Assembly (NCBI GenBank): GCA_037447655.1
Contig: JBBHKE010000136.1
Span: 1-15,074, forward strand
From: Zygnema cylindricum
Taxonomy: Eukaryota; Streptophyta; Zygnematophyceae; Zygnematales; Zygnemataceae
DNA length: 15,074 bases
Reading direction: 5' to 3'
Part shown: piece after piece, positions 1 to 8,474 of the stretch
Position numbering within the stretch: position 1 is the stretch's first letter
Layout: each line of letters opens with the position of its first letter
Notes under the pieces: model-generated
Told to the model about the DNA's origin: nothing
The model's database searches: none
What the model saw: the letters and a program-made list of their open reading frames with translations, nothing else
Translations under genes and position numbers: made by a program

Positions 1-610
1 AGGCTACACGTGTCTATGTTTGCGGTTCATCGCATTTCGTTGCACGAGCGACTTTTGAACCGAAAAGTGCATTATATAGAGCAGATCCTTTAGTACGGGA
101 AATTCCAACAAAGCGACAAAACGTATCGCTTAATTCTCGAATTTTGGACTTTCCGGTCATAGCAAAGGCCGTTTTGCGCGAATCGCGGAAAATCAGAAGG
201 GCTATTTACTTTATGACGCGTGGAATTTTCCGAAAGAAAGAATATTAAGTTGATAGACTACAGGATTGACCGGTAAAAAATTAAATATGTAAAAACCTTT
301 TTTCGTTGTCCAAGGAAGAATGATTCGTCCACAGAGGGAAGTTGATCGCAACAAACATTTTGAAATGGGATTGCCATACAATAACCGTTTAAACAAGAAA
401 AAATATCGAATATTTTCATGTTCTACCAGGATTCGAAGTGACGTCACTAGCCGTGCTAGCGGCCTAAACTTGACCCAGGGGCCCCAGAATCGCGCCATCG
501 CGGAAATCGATCTTTGCTATGACCCGAACGGCAAGAAAACCCTAAAACAACTTTGTACGGACTTCAGATAAAAGTATGGTTTTGTGCGCCACCAACACTT
601 TGCAATCAGG
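1..610. other. Unassigned left-end sequence with a weak inverted repeat
   Basis: No gene is recognised here. CGGTCATAGCAAAG at 152-165 faces CTTTGCTATGACCC at 512-525, and similarity continues raggedly into the neighbouring CpG-rich bases (GCGCGAATCGCGGA against GCGCCATCGCGGAA). This suggests worn arms of an old inverted-repeat element. A 12-bp palindrome with the core TGACGTCA lies at 437-448, and GCTAGC and GGGGCCCC follow it. Frames of 83 and 95 codons overlap on opposite strands here; neither shows a known motif, so I do not call them genes. The segment ends in CAG at 607-609 directly before GTAAGTA, a good splice-donor match. Confidence 0.4.
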
Positions 611-665
611 TAAGTACACCGTCAATCGCTATTAGAGTAAAGGAATAAATAGCGTAAAAAAAAAA

Positions 666-684
666 TTAGTGTTATTAACACTAA
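666..684. repeat. Short hairpin TTAGTGTTA-T-TAACACTAA
   Basis: Nine bases (666-674) pair perfectly with 676-684 around a single T. Its right half recurs near 1010-1020. The position just inside the transposon terminus suggests a subterminal structural or transposase-binding motif. That role is inferred. Confidence 0.6.
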
Positions 685-1345
685 TCGGGAGTTTTTTTTT
701 ATTTTATATATATTGATTAATCCCTAACTGTAATTTGGGTTGTCCTGAATAATAAAAACCAGCCCTTTCGATGTCTACAGTAATATGTGCGTTGCATTAT
801 TGATCTGACAATTTCGTCAGCCGGGGCTGTTCACACGGTCGACGGATCTAATAAAGGAATGCATTTTGTCGACGATTTGCATCTCTTTCTTCTGCATATC
901 CACATGTGCATAATGTTAAGTGTCTTTATGCCTTGTAATTCAAAATACTATTTCAGACGAAAATATTCTGTCCATTTTACACCTATTTCCATCAATTGTA
1001 CTTTCATTATTAACACTAATTGAAAACCCATAGAATAATGGAAAAAATAGAAGTAGGGTGAAGTTCCATTATAACATTCTGTAATTGTACGGCCAACATT
1101 ACAAAATGCTACAATTTGAACGAAATTCCATTGCGGAGAGTCTGTAATCCACGTGGTAGCAAAATAGTGGTGCCACGTAGCTACAGATTTGATATTGAAA
1201 ATCGTCAATGATTTTCACACCGACCAAAAATCTTCATTTGCGTACCATGTACGTGCGTACCAAGTCATCGTTCTTCACAGGCTTTGTACTTTTCGCAGAC
1301 GCCTTGGGAGATACCACCGCATTTCTTTAGGGTTCTTGTTTTTAC

Positions 1346-1425
1346 GCGTGACGAATGAGCGCTGTCAGAAATAGTGTGACGAATGGGCGACAACAAAAAT
1401 AGCGTGACAAAAGTGCGTTACGAGA
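1346..1425. repeat. 28-bp tandem repeat, nearly three units
   Basis: Units start at 1346, 1374 and 1402, each beginning (G)YGTGACRAA and carrying a CAAAAATAG-like tail. The spacing is exactly 28 bp twice. The third unit is incomplete. Confidence 0.7.
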
Positions 1426-1548
1426 TTTCGTTTGTATTTTCTACTGGATTTTTGAATGCGCATATCGTGTGCGATTTTTTTTTATTTCCGTTGGTTGCCA
1501 TCTTGACACGTATGCTCATTATCCAACGTGTCGCGGCTCATTTTTTTC

Positions 1549-1590
1549 TGTAATTGGTGATGTACCTCGCGAGGTACATCACCAATTACA
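1549..1590. repeat. Perfect 42-bp palindrome without spacer
   Basis: The left half 1549-1569 is the exact reverse complement of 1570-1590, centred on CCTCG/CGAGG. A smaller stem, CGAAGC-GAAT-GCTTCG, follows at 1599-1614. Such a palindrome can extrude as a cruciform and is usually short-lived in genomes, which suggests a recent origin or a selected binding site. Confidence 0.95.
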
Positions 1591-2210
1591 TAAACTTTCG
1601 AAGCGAATGCTTCGCGAAAAAATATCCAATGGTCACTGTTAACTCCCAAACTTTTGAAGAATATTAGCAAGATTCTCTGTAATGTTGTTTTCGGCATAAA
1701 AACAAAATAAGACGTACGGCGTAGTACGGAGAGGTCCGACTTTCCGTAAACAAGCTCACTTTTCGTCTAATGGAACTTCACCCTTATGGATTGTATTTCG
1801 GGTTTTTTTTTTTGAAAAAAGGGCACCGAATTGGCGTTATATACTCTAATAGCGATTGACGGTGTACTGTATAAAATAAGGTTTAGTGCGAAAAACGCCC
1901 ATATGACATGAACTTTAAATTTTGTATGGCTACAAATTTTATATGCTTGGATTCAGAATTGAAAATATAAACTAATTGGCTGTTTTACTGTAGATGGTGA
2001 CCGACATTTTAAAATTTTAAGGGTAAAAGTGTGTTTTTAAAAACAGGAAAAGCTAAACTGAGCCGTACAGCTATCTTAATCGAACGGCAAATCAGAAGAT
2101 AGGCAAATAGTGTGACCTATCACAGCAAGCACTTGTCGTTTGTGAGAGATCAACACTAAATAGGATTGTCATGTTTGCCATCAAAGTTTTAACGACGGCT
2201 CACAATAAAC

Positions 2211-2254
2211 TTTAGGGTTTTCTAGGGCTTTTTAGGGAGGGGTTTAAGGGTTTG
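2211..2254 (+). repeat. Degenerate telomere-like TTTAGGG block
   Basis: TTTAGGG, CTAGGG, TTTAGGG and TTTAAGGG occur in close succession, separated by short T-runs. This looks like a worn interstitial telomere-type repeat, or simply a T/G-rich microsatellite. A similar block lies 1.5 kb downstream in the same orientation. Confidence 0.4.
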
Positions 2255-3734
2255 GTGATATTAGACGATGGGGCCATTTCCGGCGTTACGTTAATGTTCG
2301 ATTCGACGGCTGTCAGATTTTTTTGACGCGAATACTGACCCTGAAATATGACGCTATATGACGTCATCATTGCAATGATTTGTCCTGTGCGCTACAGCCA
2401 CATGTCATAAACGGTAACAGACGCACGTGTTTTGTTATGCATGTGAAAAAATTGGTTGTAAAACATGTCTGCTTTTAACCAATTTCTGACATCCTTGAGA
2501 TTCAGAAAAAATCGCGTCAGAAATCTTAAATTTGTCTCGTAGCCAAATCGGATCAGATATGCCTTAGTTTTGTAATTAATTTTTTAAGCCGTTGATTTCG
2601 ATTTCATCACTCGATTCACACGTGCATGAAAAAACATCTGCATTTTGACGTGGCAACTCCCGTAGGGTTTGGGAAACGATGTCCACAAATCAGGTTTGGA
2701 CTGTACACAAAATATATATATCATATCTGCGAGATACGGGAAGACTGAAGTGTGCATTTAATGCGGGTGGCAGGAAAATGGCAGATAAGCTTATGTTTTA
2801 GGAACTTGGACTTGTCTCCATTGGGCCAATCGGGGTCAAAAGACGCTCATTATTTAAAATTGACCGGTTGATGGATCTGTTGCGTAAAGCTGGTCAAAGT
2901 AACAGCCACTCAAATGTCGCGACGTGGCCAGTACGGACTAGCAAAATCGACCTCCAGGAAAAACAAATACATGTGTAAATTATAGTACAGTACAATACAG
3001 TACAGTGCGGTAGTTTTTATCCTCCGGTTTAACGCGTCTTACATTTTTTTTAACGTATTCTGTTTACAGTGACATGTGTCCTATGTGGTTTTTTCTGGGT
3101 GACGTGTTCTCCGCGCAGAAGCAGAGAATGGACAGGTGGCACTAGAATCCTGTCATAAATATTTTTGTCGCGTAGCAGCGAGATGGCAGGTGACTGGACA
3201 ACAGATTCGCCATTTTCGGGATCGATCCCCATTTTAGGGCAGATCATTTTTTTTGATTCTGGATGCGAAAACGAAGATTCTCACAGATTGTACGAACAAT
3301 CTTGGCGATTTCTAGTTTTTCTTAATTTTCTTAAGCGCGTTACAAAACGACAAATTCGCTTTTGATTCTCACCGATATTTTTCACGTGCGAAATTTGAAG
3401 TAATACAGAAGACAAAAAAGCTCAGTTGAAATGGTACAAAAAGTACTATTTGTAGGAATTCGCATGTAGCAGTTATAACAGACCTCTGGAGTATTTTTAG
3501 GTCAAGAAAAGATCTGATTTGACTCTATCCCAATCAATACCTATAGTTCTTTTCAATAGTTTTAACAGTGGGCAAGTTGTTACACATGACGTCATACAAG
3601 GGGACTCAGATTTAGGAAAGATTTAGGGCAGATTTTCATCATAACAAATTTGGCTGTGTTTCGCCGTACGCTGAAAAGCGAAGCGGTTATTGTGACGTTT
3701 TCCTAAAAGTTATACAATTACTAGCATAGATTTT

Positions 3735-3770
3735 TTTAGGGTTTTTCTTAGGGCTTTTTGGAGGGAAGGT
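3735..3770 (+). repeat. Second degenerate telomere-like block
   Basis: TTTAGGG, CTTAGGG and GGAGGG are spaced by T-runs, closely parallel to 2211-2254 (AGGGCTTTTT is shared exactly). Flanking DNA is not obviously similar, so a large duplication is not supported. Confidence 0.35.
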
Positions 3771-4404
3771 GTAAAACATTCGAATATGTTCCAAGGGACG
3801 TTTCTCCGTACTATGACCGTAGTAGCCCGCAATGTACGGTTTTCTAAAGGGACAGTGGATCATTAATGCAGTAATTCCCTATTCTCTGCTCCTCTGGATG
3901 CAGTGAGAAATTTAAGGAATTCCAGCTGTATGACGACAAAACCGTACTGATACACTTGTATTTTCTGTCAAACCATTTCTTGTCTTCTAAGTCTAATCAT
4001 TTCAATTTTTGGCTGGACCTTCGCGAGAATAAAGTCAGGCCAAAACCGGCATAAAAATTTATATTTTGTCATTATTCCTGACTTTTTGCCACGCGACATT
4101 GATTAGAGAAGAAAAGTATCTGATTTTTTCCAATCAAAGCACAGTAACACACCGTATCACAACAATAGACCTGATTTGACCAGATCTGACACGTTTCCAT
4201 CCTTGGACAAACCCTTCCGAGAATTAGGGTTACAGTTTGTTCTCGACTTCTCGCTGCTTTTTTTTTGTTTTTTAGGTTTTTTTTAAGTGGTTGAGTCACG
4301 ATCCGTACATATTGACACTTATAGACGCCCGGCTTCGCTTATTGGCTCCCGGGTAACTCCTTTAATTCATATTGGACATTTGCCGAACAGAAAGAGCCGG
4401 AATA

Positions 4405-4630
4405 CAGTACATCGTGAATCGCTATTAGGGTTAATAGAATTTTCCCCACTCAAAACATATTTTCTCCGTACACACTTGTCGGATTTTCCCTTTGAGACCA
4501 CCAATCGGAAGGAGGAAATCTTGGATTTCAATCGCAACCGTCAGATCTATAATCCGACAAGCGTATACGGAGAAAGATGTTTTCAGTGGCAAAGAAAACA
4601 TCAGCACTAATAGCGATAAACGGTGTACCT
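4405..4630. mobile_element. 226-bp foldback MITE, TA-flanked family (copy 2)
   Basis: The left end CAGTACATCGTGAATCGC follows TA at 4403-4404. The right end is GCGATAAACGGTGTACCT. Long inverted arms carry the subfamily hallmark TTTCTCCGTACACACTTGTC, mirrored as GACAAGCGTATACGGAGAAA. Its length equals that of the copy at 13961-14186. The right TA is degraded. Frames read through it (for example 4287-4610) are transposon translations, not genes. Confidence 0.88.
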
Positions 4631-4713
4631 TCCGACAAGACGCTATGACAAATACTTTAATAGTGTCGTGTATCGTGAGCCACTTCCCGATATTCGTTAT
4701 GTAACTTTTCTGA

Positions 4714-4721
4714 CCTACAGG
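4714..4721. repeat. Left 8-bp target-site duplication of hAT element
   Basis: CCTACAGG lies directly left of the element's CAGAGGTCGC terminus and is repeated exactly after its right end at 5590-5597. Confidence 0.88.
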
Positions 4722-4964
4722 CAGAGGTCGCAAAAGTCAAAAAAAATCGTACCCGAAACCGACCATTTTTTTTTGTTCAAAATCTGAGTAACCGACGCCC
4801 GACCGAGTTTTGTCACGCTCCAAAATTGTTAACCGTTAACCGACCGTCGTTTACGAAAAAAAAAATTAACCGAATCTTGATTTTTCGCGACTAACCGTGC
4901 CCGCCCGTAACCGAAAAAGTACAAAATTAATCAATGTACGACGGAATAAGCCAATAATTACGAA

Positions 4965-5215
4965 TTGTCGCGTTCCCTAAGATTTGCGAAATGAATAGTG
5001 TTACTACTGTGTTAGATTTGCGACGCTTTGTCGCGTTGCCTAAGATTTGCGAAATGAATACTGTGTTACCGTGTCAGATCTGCGACGCTTTGTCGCGTTC
5101 CCTAAGATTTTCGAAATGAGTAGTGTACTACTGTGTCAAATTTGCGACGCTTTGTCGCGTTCCCTTTGATTTGCGAAATAAATAGCTTACTACAGCACCG
5201 TGTCAGATTTGCGAC
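4965..5215 (+). repeat. 62/63-bp tandem array inside the hAT element, four units
   Basis: Units start TTGTCGCGTT at 4965, 5028, 5090 and 5152, giving periods of 63, 62 and 62. Each unit contains GATTTGCGAAATGAATAG and ends in TTTGCGACGC. Three unit junctions form the stem-loop GCGAC-GCTTT-GTCGC; the fourth unit runs out of the array. A partial, more diverged fifth unit is seen at 5290-5335. Confidence 0.93.
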
Positions 5216-5380
5216 GCTAATCATGATGTCACGTACTTCCACGATGCCAAAGAGTACAAATTACATGAATGTTAGATTATCTTTTTGTAAGATTCGTGAA
5301 ATGAATAGTGTTAGTATCGTGTCAGACTTGCGACAGTAATCATGATGCCACGTACTTCCACGATACCAAAAGTACAAAGA
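5198..5380 (+). repeat. About 119-bp higher-order direct duplication inside the hAT element
   Basis: The block GTGTCAGATTTGCGACGC followed by TAATCATGATGTCACGTACT recurs about 119 bp later with few changes, near 5318-5378. This is a second duplication scale laid over the 62-bp array. Confidence 0.8.
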
Positions 5381-5589
5381 ACAATAATATTGGAAAAAAA
5401 AAGTACAAAATTTCATTTTTTTTGGTTTTTTGTTTGACCGACCGTAACTGACCGTTTTTATTTTCTTGGTGAGTCAACCGACCGTAACCGCCCGACCCCC
5501 AAAATTTGGCAACCGAATCCGTTCCGGATCTAGCGCGGGCGGTCGGTTAACGGTCGGTCACGGTTTCGGTTGACCGTTTGCGACCTCTG

Positions 5590-5597
5590 CCTACAGG
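5590..5597. repeat. Right 8-bp target-site duplication of hAT element
   Basis: CCTACAGG exactly repeats 4714-4721. The reconstructed empty site would read TGACCTACAGGTGACC. Confidence 0.88.
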
Positions 5598-5867
5598 TGA
5601 CCAATATATCGGTTTGGTATATCGAGAATGTCAATTTCGCAATGGAATTATGATTTATCGCGATGGGTTATCGGGTTGGGAGGAGGGGTTGGATTGCGAA
5701 ATCCGCCGTACTATTTCCGTACGTTTTATCGTACTACGCTATATGGACCCATACCTTCCTCTAAATGTACAGGGACAATTTTTGTTTGGTCACAACAATA
5801 TATAGGGCCCTCAAACTGTTCAATATTTGATGAATGAATTACCTAATTTATCGCGATAGATATACAA

Positions 5868-6067
5868 CAGTACACGACTAATTGTTATTAGTGTTAAAGT
5901 TTTTTCGCCACTTAAAACAAATTTTCTCTATACACACTTGTCAAATTGTCAATTGAATGGTTGATATTGGAAGGGAAGATCCTCACCTTCTTTTTGGTTG
6001 TCTCCGATTGTCAATCTAACAAGTGTGCACTGGGAAAAGATGTTTTAAGTGGCGAAAAAAACTCTAA
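5868..6067. mobile_element. Diverged foldback MITE, TA-flanked family (copy 3)
   Basis: It begins CAGTACACGACTAATTG and carries the subfamily signature TTTTCGCCACTTAAAACA, then TACACACTTGTC. The mirrored arm is ACAAGTGTGCACTGGGAAAA followed by TTTTAAGTGGCGAAAAA. The right terminus is cut: sequence stops matching after ACTCTAA at 6061-6067, before the expected TAGCGATTC...GTGTACTG. It is older or truncated relative to 13961-14186. Confidence 0.8.
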
Positions 6068-6761
6068 GGGTATGTCCCCATGCACTTGAAACTTAGCAAA
6101 ATTACTTTGTATTTTAGCGCAATTCCTACGGACCCGGCTTTCACATGTCCCCATGTGTAACAACGACATTGTTACTTAAAGGTGTGACAATTGTATACGT
6201 CGACAATGCCCATGACGGCTATCAACGTCTACAATCTGTGATGATGTACGTTATTTTTTGTAACTTTTTTTGACGTCGCATGTCTTACTGTGACAATGTA
6301 GACGTACTGTCCTCCAACATGTGTCGTTCATGGTTGAAGAAAGATGCGCTTTGCCTTTGCGTCTCCTGTCCGATCGAAGTGAAATGGCATCGAAATCTAA
6401 AAATCCCTACAAAAAAAAAAATCGTACCGGACGAAAACGGACAAAACAAAACAAATTGTGTACTTTTCCTCGTCATACTGAACGCAAACGGACAAAACAT
6501 AGCGAATAGTGTACTTGACCTTGTCGCTTGAAATCGTTTGAAAATTTGCAATTCTAATGGGGCATAAGATTTACTTCAAGAAAGAACGACCTCCTATAAG
6601 GAAGGATCCGGGGATAGTGGGAAGTCGTTTTATTTGTATTTCTTTCCTTTGTTGCTGGTACAAGTTTTGAAGCAAGGACAAAAGTAGAAAAGTATATAAG
6701 GAAGGAAACCTTTCCCCTCCTCATTTTTAGAGGGAAACCATTTTGTAGAAAGTAGACGGGG
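6068..6761. other. Intergenic stretch between MITE and second hAT
   Basis: No gene is recognised. TGTCCCCATG occurs twice (near 6074 and 6148), the second inside the small hairpin CACAT-GTCCCC-ATGTG. CGTCTACAA and TGTGACAA motifs at 6180-6300 recur around the MITE at 13961-14186, so 6170-6310 is probably another copy of that older repeat. A TATA-like TATATAAGG at 6693-6701 sits in purine-rich DNA with no gene to assign it to. Minus-strand frames of 88 and 155 codons show no family features and the longer crosses into the hAT copy. Confidence 0.4.
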
Positions 6762-6769
6762 GAATTTGG
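6762..6769. repeat. Left 8-bp target-site duplication of second hAT
   Basis: GAATTTGG directly abuts the element terminus and is repeated exactly at 7147-7154. Confidence 0.88.
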
Positions 6770-7146
6770 TAGTGTTGTGTATCGGCCGTTGTGTATCGGC
6801 AAGAAACTTATCGCGATGAAACCGACACGATAGTTATCGGTTATCGAACCGTGAGGGGTTCCGACATATCGCTCCGAGGCCAAGAAATTTATTATCTGCA
6901 ATAAGTAGAAAAAGTATAGTACGATATATGATAGTACCTCACAATATATTGTATTATATTTTGGACTGTATATAGAGTGGCATGCCACGTATGACAATCT
7001 GTTCCGTACTTTGTATAACAAGAGTTTAGTACTAACAATTATCTATAACACCGGAACCGATATATCGTGCCAATATATCAATTATCGGTAAGCCCAAAAA
7101 AGGGGCATATCGGATATTGGCAAAACCCCACGGATACACAACACTA
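6770..7146. mobile_element. 377-bp non-autonomous hAT MITE with TATCGG-rich interior
   Basis: The left end TAGTGTTGTGTATCGG is inverted at the right end as CGGATACACAACACTA, with one mismatch in 16. A perfect 8-bp duplication (GAATTTGG) flanks it. The interior is AT-rich and full of TATCGG, TATCGCGATA and TTATCGGTAA motifs in both orientations, likely subterminal protein-binding repeats. It encodes nothing recognisable. The TATCGG motif and an AACACTA end also appear at 14260-14521, suggesting an older relative. Confidence 0.9.
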
Positions 7147-7154
7147 GAATTTGG
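7147..7154. repeat. Right 8-bp target-site duplication of second hAT
   Basis: GAATTTGG is identical to 6762-6769, confirming the boundary of the insertion. Confidence 0.88.
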
Positions 7155-8403
7155 GCTAGTCTACGTCTCCTTTGTGGGTTCTCGCGAGGTATTGAAAAAC
7201 TGCAATACAAGTATGGAGGGGGACAAGTTGCCTCTCCCAACCAGATACTCCCCAAGGGAAGGAAGAGAAAAGTCGGAGAAAGTGGACGACGAAGTCCTCC
7301 CACAGAATCAAAGGTGAGAATAGAAATGTCCATGGATCAAAATGAGGAATTGGTGCATGGTTTAAGAAAATTGAGAAAGTGATAGGTTCCAAAAATAATT
7401 ATGAAAGAAAGTCGAACAATAGAGGAATTTGAGCTTCGCAACGTTCCCTATTTCTTGGGAACTGTAAAGAGGGGAGAACAAAAAAGGGCAAACAAAAACA
7501 TGATAGGTTTCTGGAAGGTAGAGAAGAGATGTCCTCTAAGGATTTTGAGCCTCGAAACAACCCGATGAACATTCATCTTCAAATCTCAAGGCTTAAATCG
7601 TAAAAAAGAGGAAAAGTTAAAAAGAAAAGGAGGACAGTTGCAAAGCAAGAGAAAGAACAAGAGCAAAAAACCATCCGAGAAACTTTTCCCCTTAGAAAAG
7701 TTTCAGAGACAGAATTTCGAGAGGATTAGAGGATTAGGAAAGGCACAAAGAGGAGAGGAGAGAGAAGGATAGACGTCGACATAAAAAAAAAGCGATAGAA
7801 GAACAAGAGGAACAAGTAACCACATTTTCGGTTCGACAGGACAGGAAAGTATGGGACACAAAGCAGAAAAAAAACAAAAAAATAAAATAAAATGGGGAGG
7901 AAAATGAGGAAAAAGAAGGTAAGGAAAAGCACCAATGGAAGGGAGACGCCAGCTGAGTTGCAATTTTTCGACAAAAAAGACAAATTTGTCTAAATAGCAA
8001 AAAAACCTAAAAAAATAAATAAAAAAATAACACATTTTTACCAGAAGAAAAACCACAAGAAAAAAAAAGAGGAAAAAGCTGCAAAAAGAAGGCAAAAAAT
8101 TAAAACAAGGAAAAAATTGAAAAAAATAATCACAAAAGAAAGAGCAAAACAACAAAAAAAAAACAACATAAACAGCAAAAAAAAAAAAAAACATAAAGGC
8201 AAAAAAAAAAAAAAAACAAAAATACAATTATTGAAAAAAAAAACACTCAACAGAAATAAAAGAAAAAAAAATTGAAACAAACGCATACACACTCCACAAG
8301 ATCCAAAAAAGTCTGTTCGGCCAAAATCTTTGTTTCGTCATCATCCTTCAAAAGAGACGAGGCGTTGAAATTAACTTAAAATTACAAAGCTGTCACATCA
8401 CGC

Positions 8404-8406
<3 letters not shown>
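7155..8406 (+). other. Long purine-rich (A/G) tract without supported gene
   Basis: The plus strand is strongly purine-biased. Hand counts give 50 of 60 purines at 7741-7800 and 50 of 60 at 8041-8100. From about 7980 it becomes A-rich, with A-runs of 8 to 17. Long F-rich minus-strand frames here (for example 174 codons at 7703-8227) are direct results of this composition and are not called. A donor-like AAAG|GTGAGA at 7311-7320 follows a plus-strand open stretch, but no acceptor or protein family is evident. Confidence 0.6.

Positions 8407-8470
<64 letters not shown>
8407..8470 (+). repeat. (GA)32 microsatellite
   Basis: Sixty-four bases of uninterrupted GA dinucleotide lie at the downstream edge of the polypurine tract. 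The perfection suggests recent expansion and probable length polymorphism. It could form a purine triplex or bind GAGA-type factors if the host has them. Confidence 0.98.

Positions 8471-8474
<4 letters not shown>

Larger units (their letters stand above)
1055..1784. mobile_element. Nested 730-bp element with 17-bp inverted ends
   Basis: AGGGTGAAGTTCCATTA at 1055-1071 is perfectly inverted at 1768-1784. The flanks do not give a clear target duplication: three bases left of GGGTG are GTA and three bases right of CACCC are TTA. A PIF/Harbinger-like TWA site with one change is possible but not proven. The interior holds a 28-bp tandem repeat, a 42-bp palindrome and short hairpins but no convincing gene. 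It lies entirely inside the 613-1869 element, so it either inserted later or is that element's internal module. Confidence 0.6.
613..1869. mobile_element. Long composite TA-flanked DNA transposon (CAGTACACCG family)
   Basis: The ends are a perfect 27-bp inverted repeat, 613-639 against 1842-1868, starting AGTACACCGTCAATCGC. TA dinucleotides at 611-612 and 1870-1871 are the likely target duplication. TA duplication with a CAGT-type terminus is typical of Tc1/mariner and pogo-like elements. The left end lacks the first C of the family consensus. At 1257 bp it is far longer than its relatives because a second inverted-repeat element (1055-1784) sits inside it. The remaining arms resemble the 209-bp subfamily at 14598-14806. 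No transposase frame is visible, so it is non-autonomous. Confidence 0.85.
1872..4402. other. 2.5-kb intergenic stretch without recognisable gene
   Basis: I see no supported gene. Open frames are short (75 codons or fewer) and lack recognisable motifs. Items present: two TTTAGGG-like blocks (listed separately), a 9-bp hairpin AAATTGGTT/AACCAATTT at 2449-2457 and 2477-2485, a GTACA-rich microrepeat at 2984-3006, and a widely spaced inverted pair GTACGGTTTT (3834-3843) and AAAACCGTAC (3938-3947). Confidence 0.5.
4722..5589. mobile_element. 868-bp non-autonomous hAT transposon
   Basis: The element starts CAGAGGTCGCAAA and ends in the exact inverse TTTGCGACCTCTG. The arms continue as imperfect inverted repeats rich in CCGACCG and TAACCG motifs, probably subterminal transposase-binding clusters. 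A perfect 8-bp duplication (CCTACAGG) flanks it, and eight-base duplications with a CAGRG-like terminus define the hAT superfamily. The interior is a tandem array (4965-5215) and a duplicated segment rather than a transposase, so mobility would depend on an enzyme encoded elsewhere. The intact duplication suggests a fairly young insertion. Confidence 0.92.

Noticed and set aside
1355-1425. CRISPR-like or regulatory spacing of the 28-bp repeat
   Set aside because: The units are adjacent and diverged with no spacers; it is a simple minisatellite inside a transposon.
4287-4733. Overlapping 70- to 107-codon frames on both strands
   Set aside because: They lie largely within the 226-bp MITE, and the opposite-strand frames mirror each other because the element is an inverted repeat.
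6554-7021. 155-codon minus-strand frame
   Set aside because: It crosses the left border of the hAT MITE at 6770, has no domain or plausible codon bias, and its upstream third is transposon sequence.
7117-7317. Plus-strand 66-codon frame followed by a donor-like GTGAG
   Set aside because: It begins inside the hAT MITE and continues into purine-rich DNA. No acceptor, family motif or second exon supports a gene.
7703-8292. Long F-rich minus-strand reading frames (84 to 174 codons)
   Set aside because: They are translations of A-rich/AG-rich low-complexity DNA. Several overlap in different frames with the same composition, and none has a recognisable domain or ordinary codon pattern.
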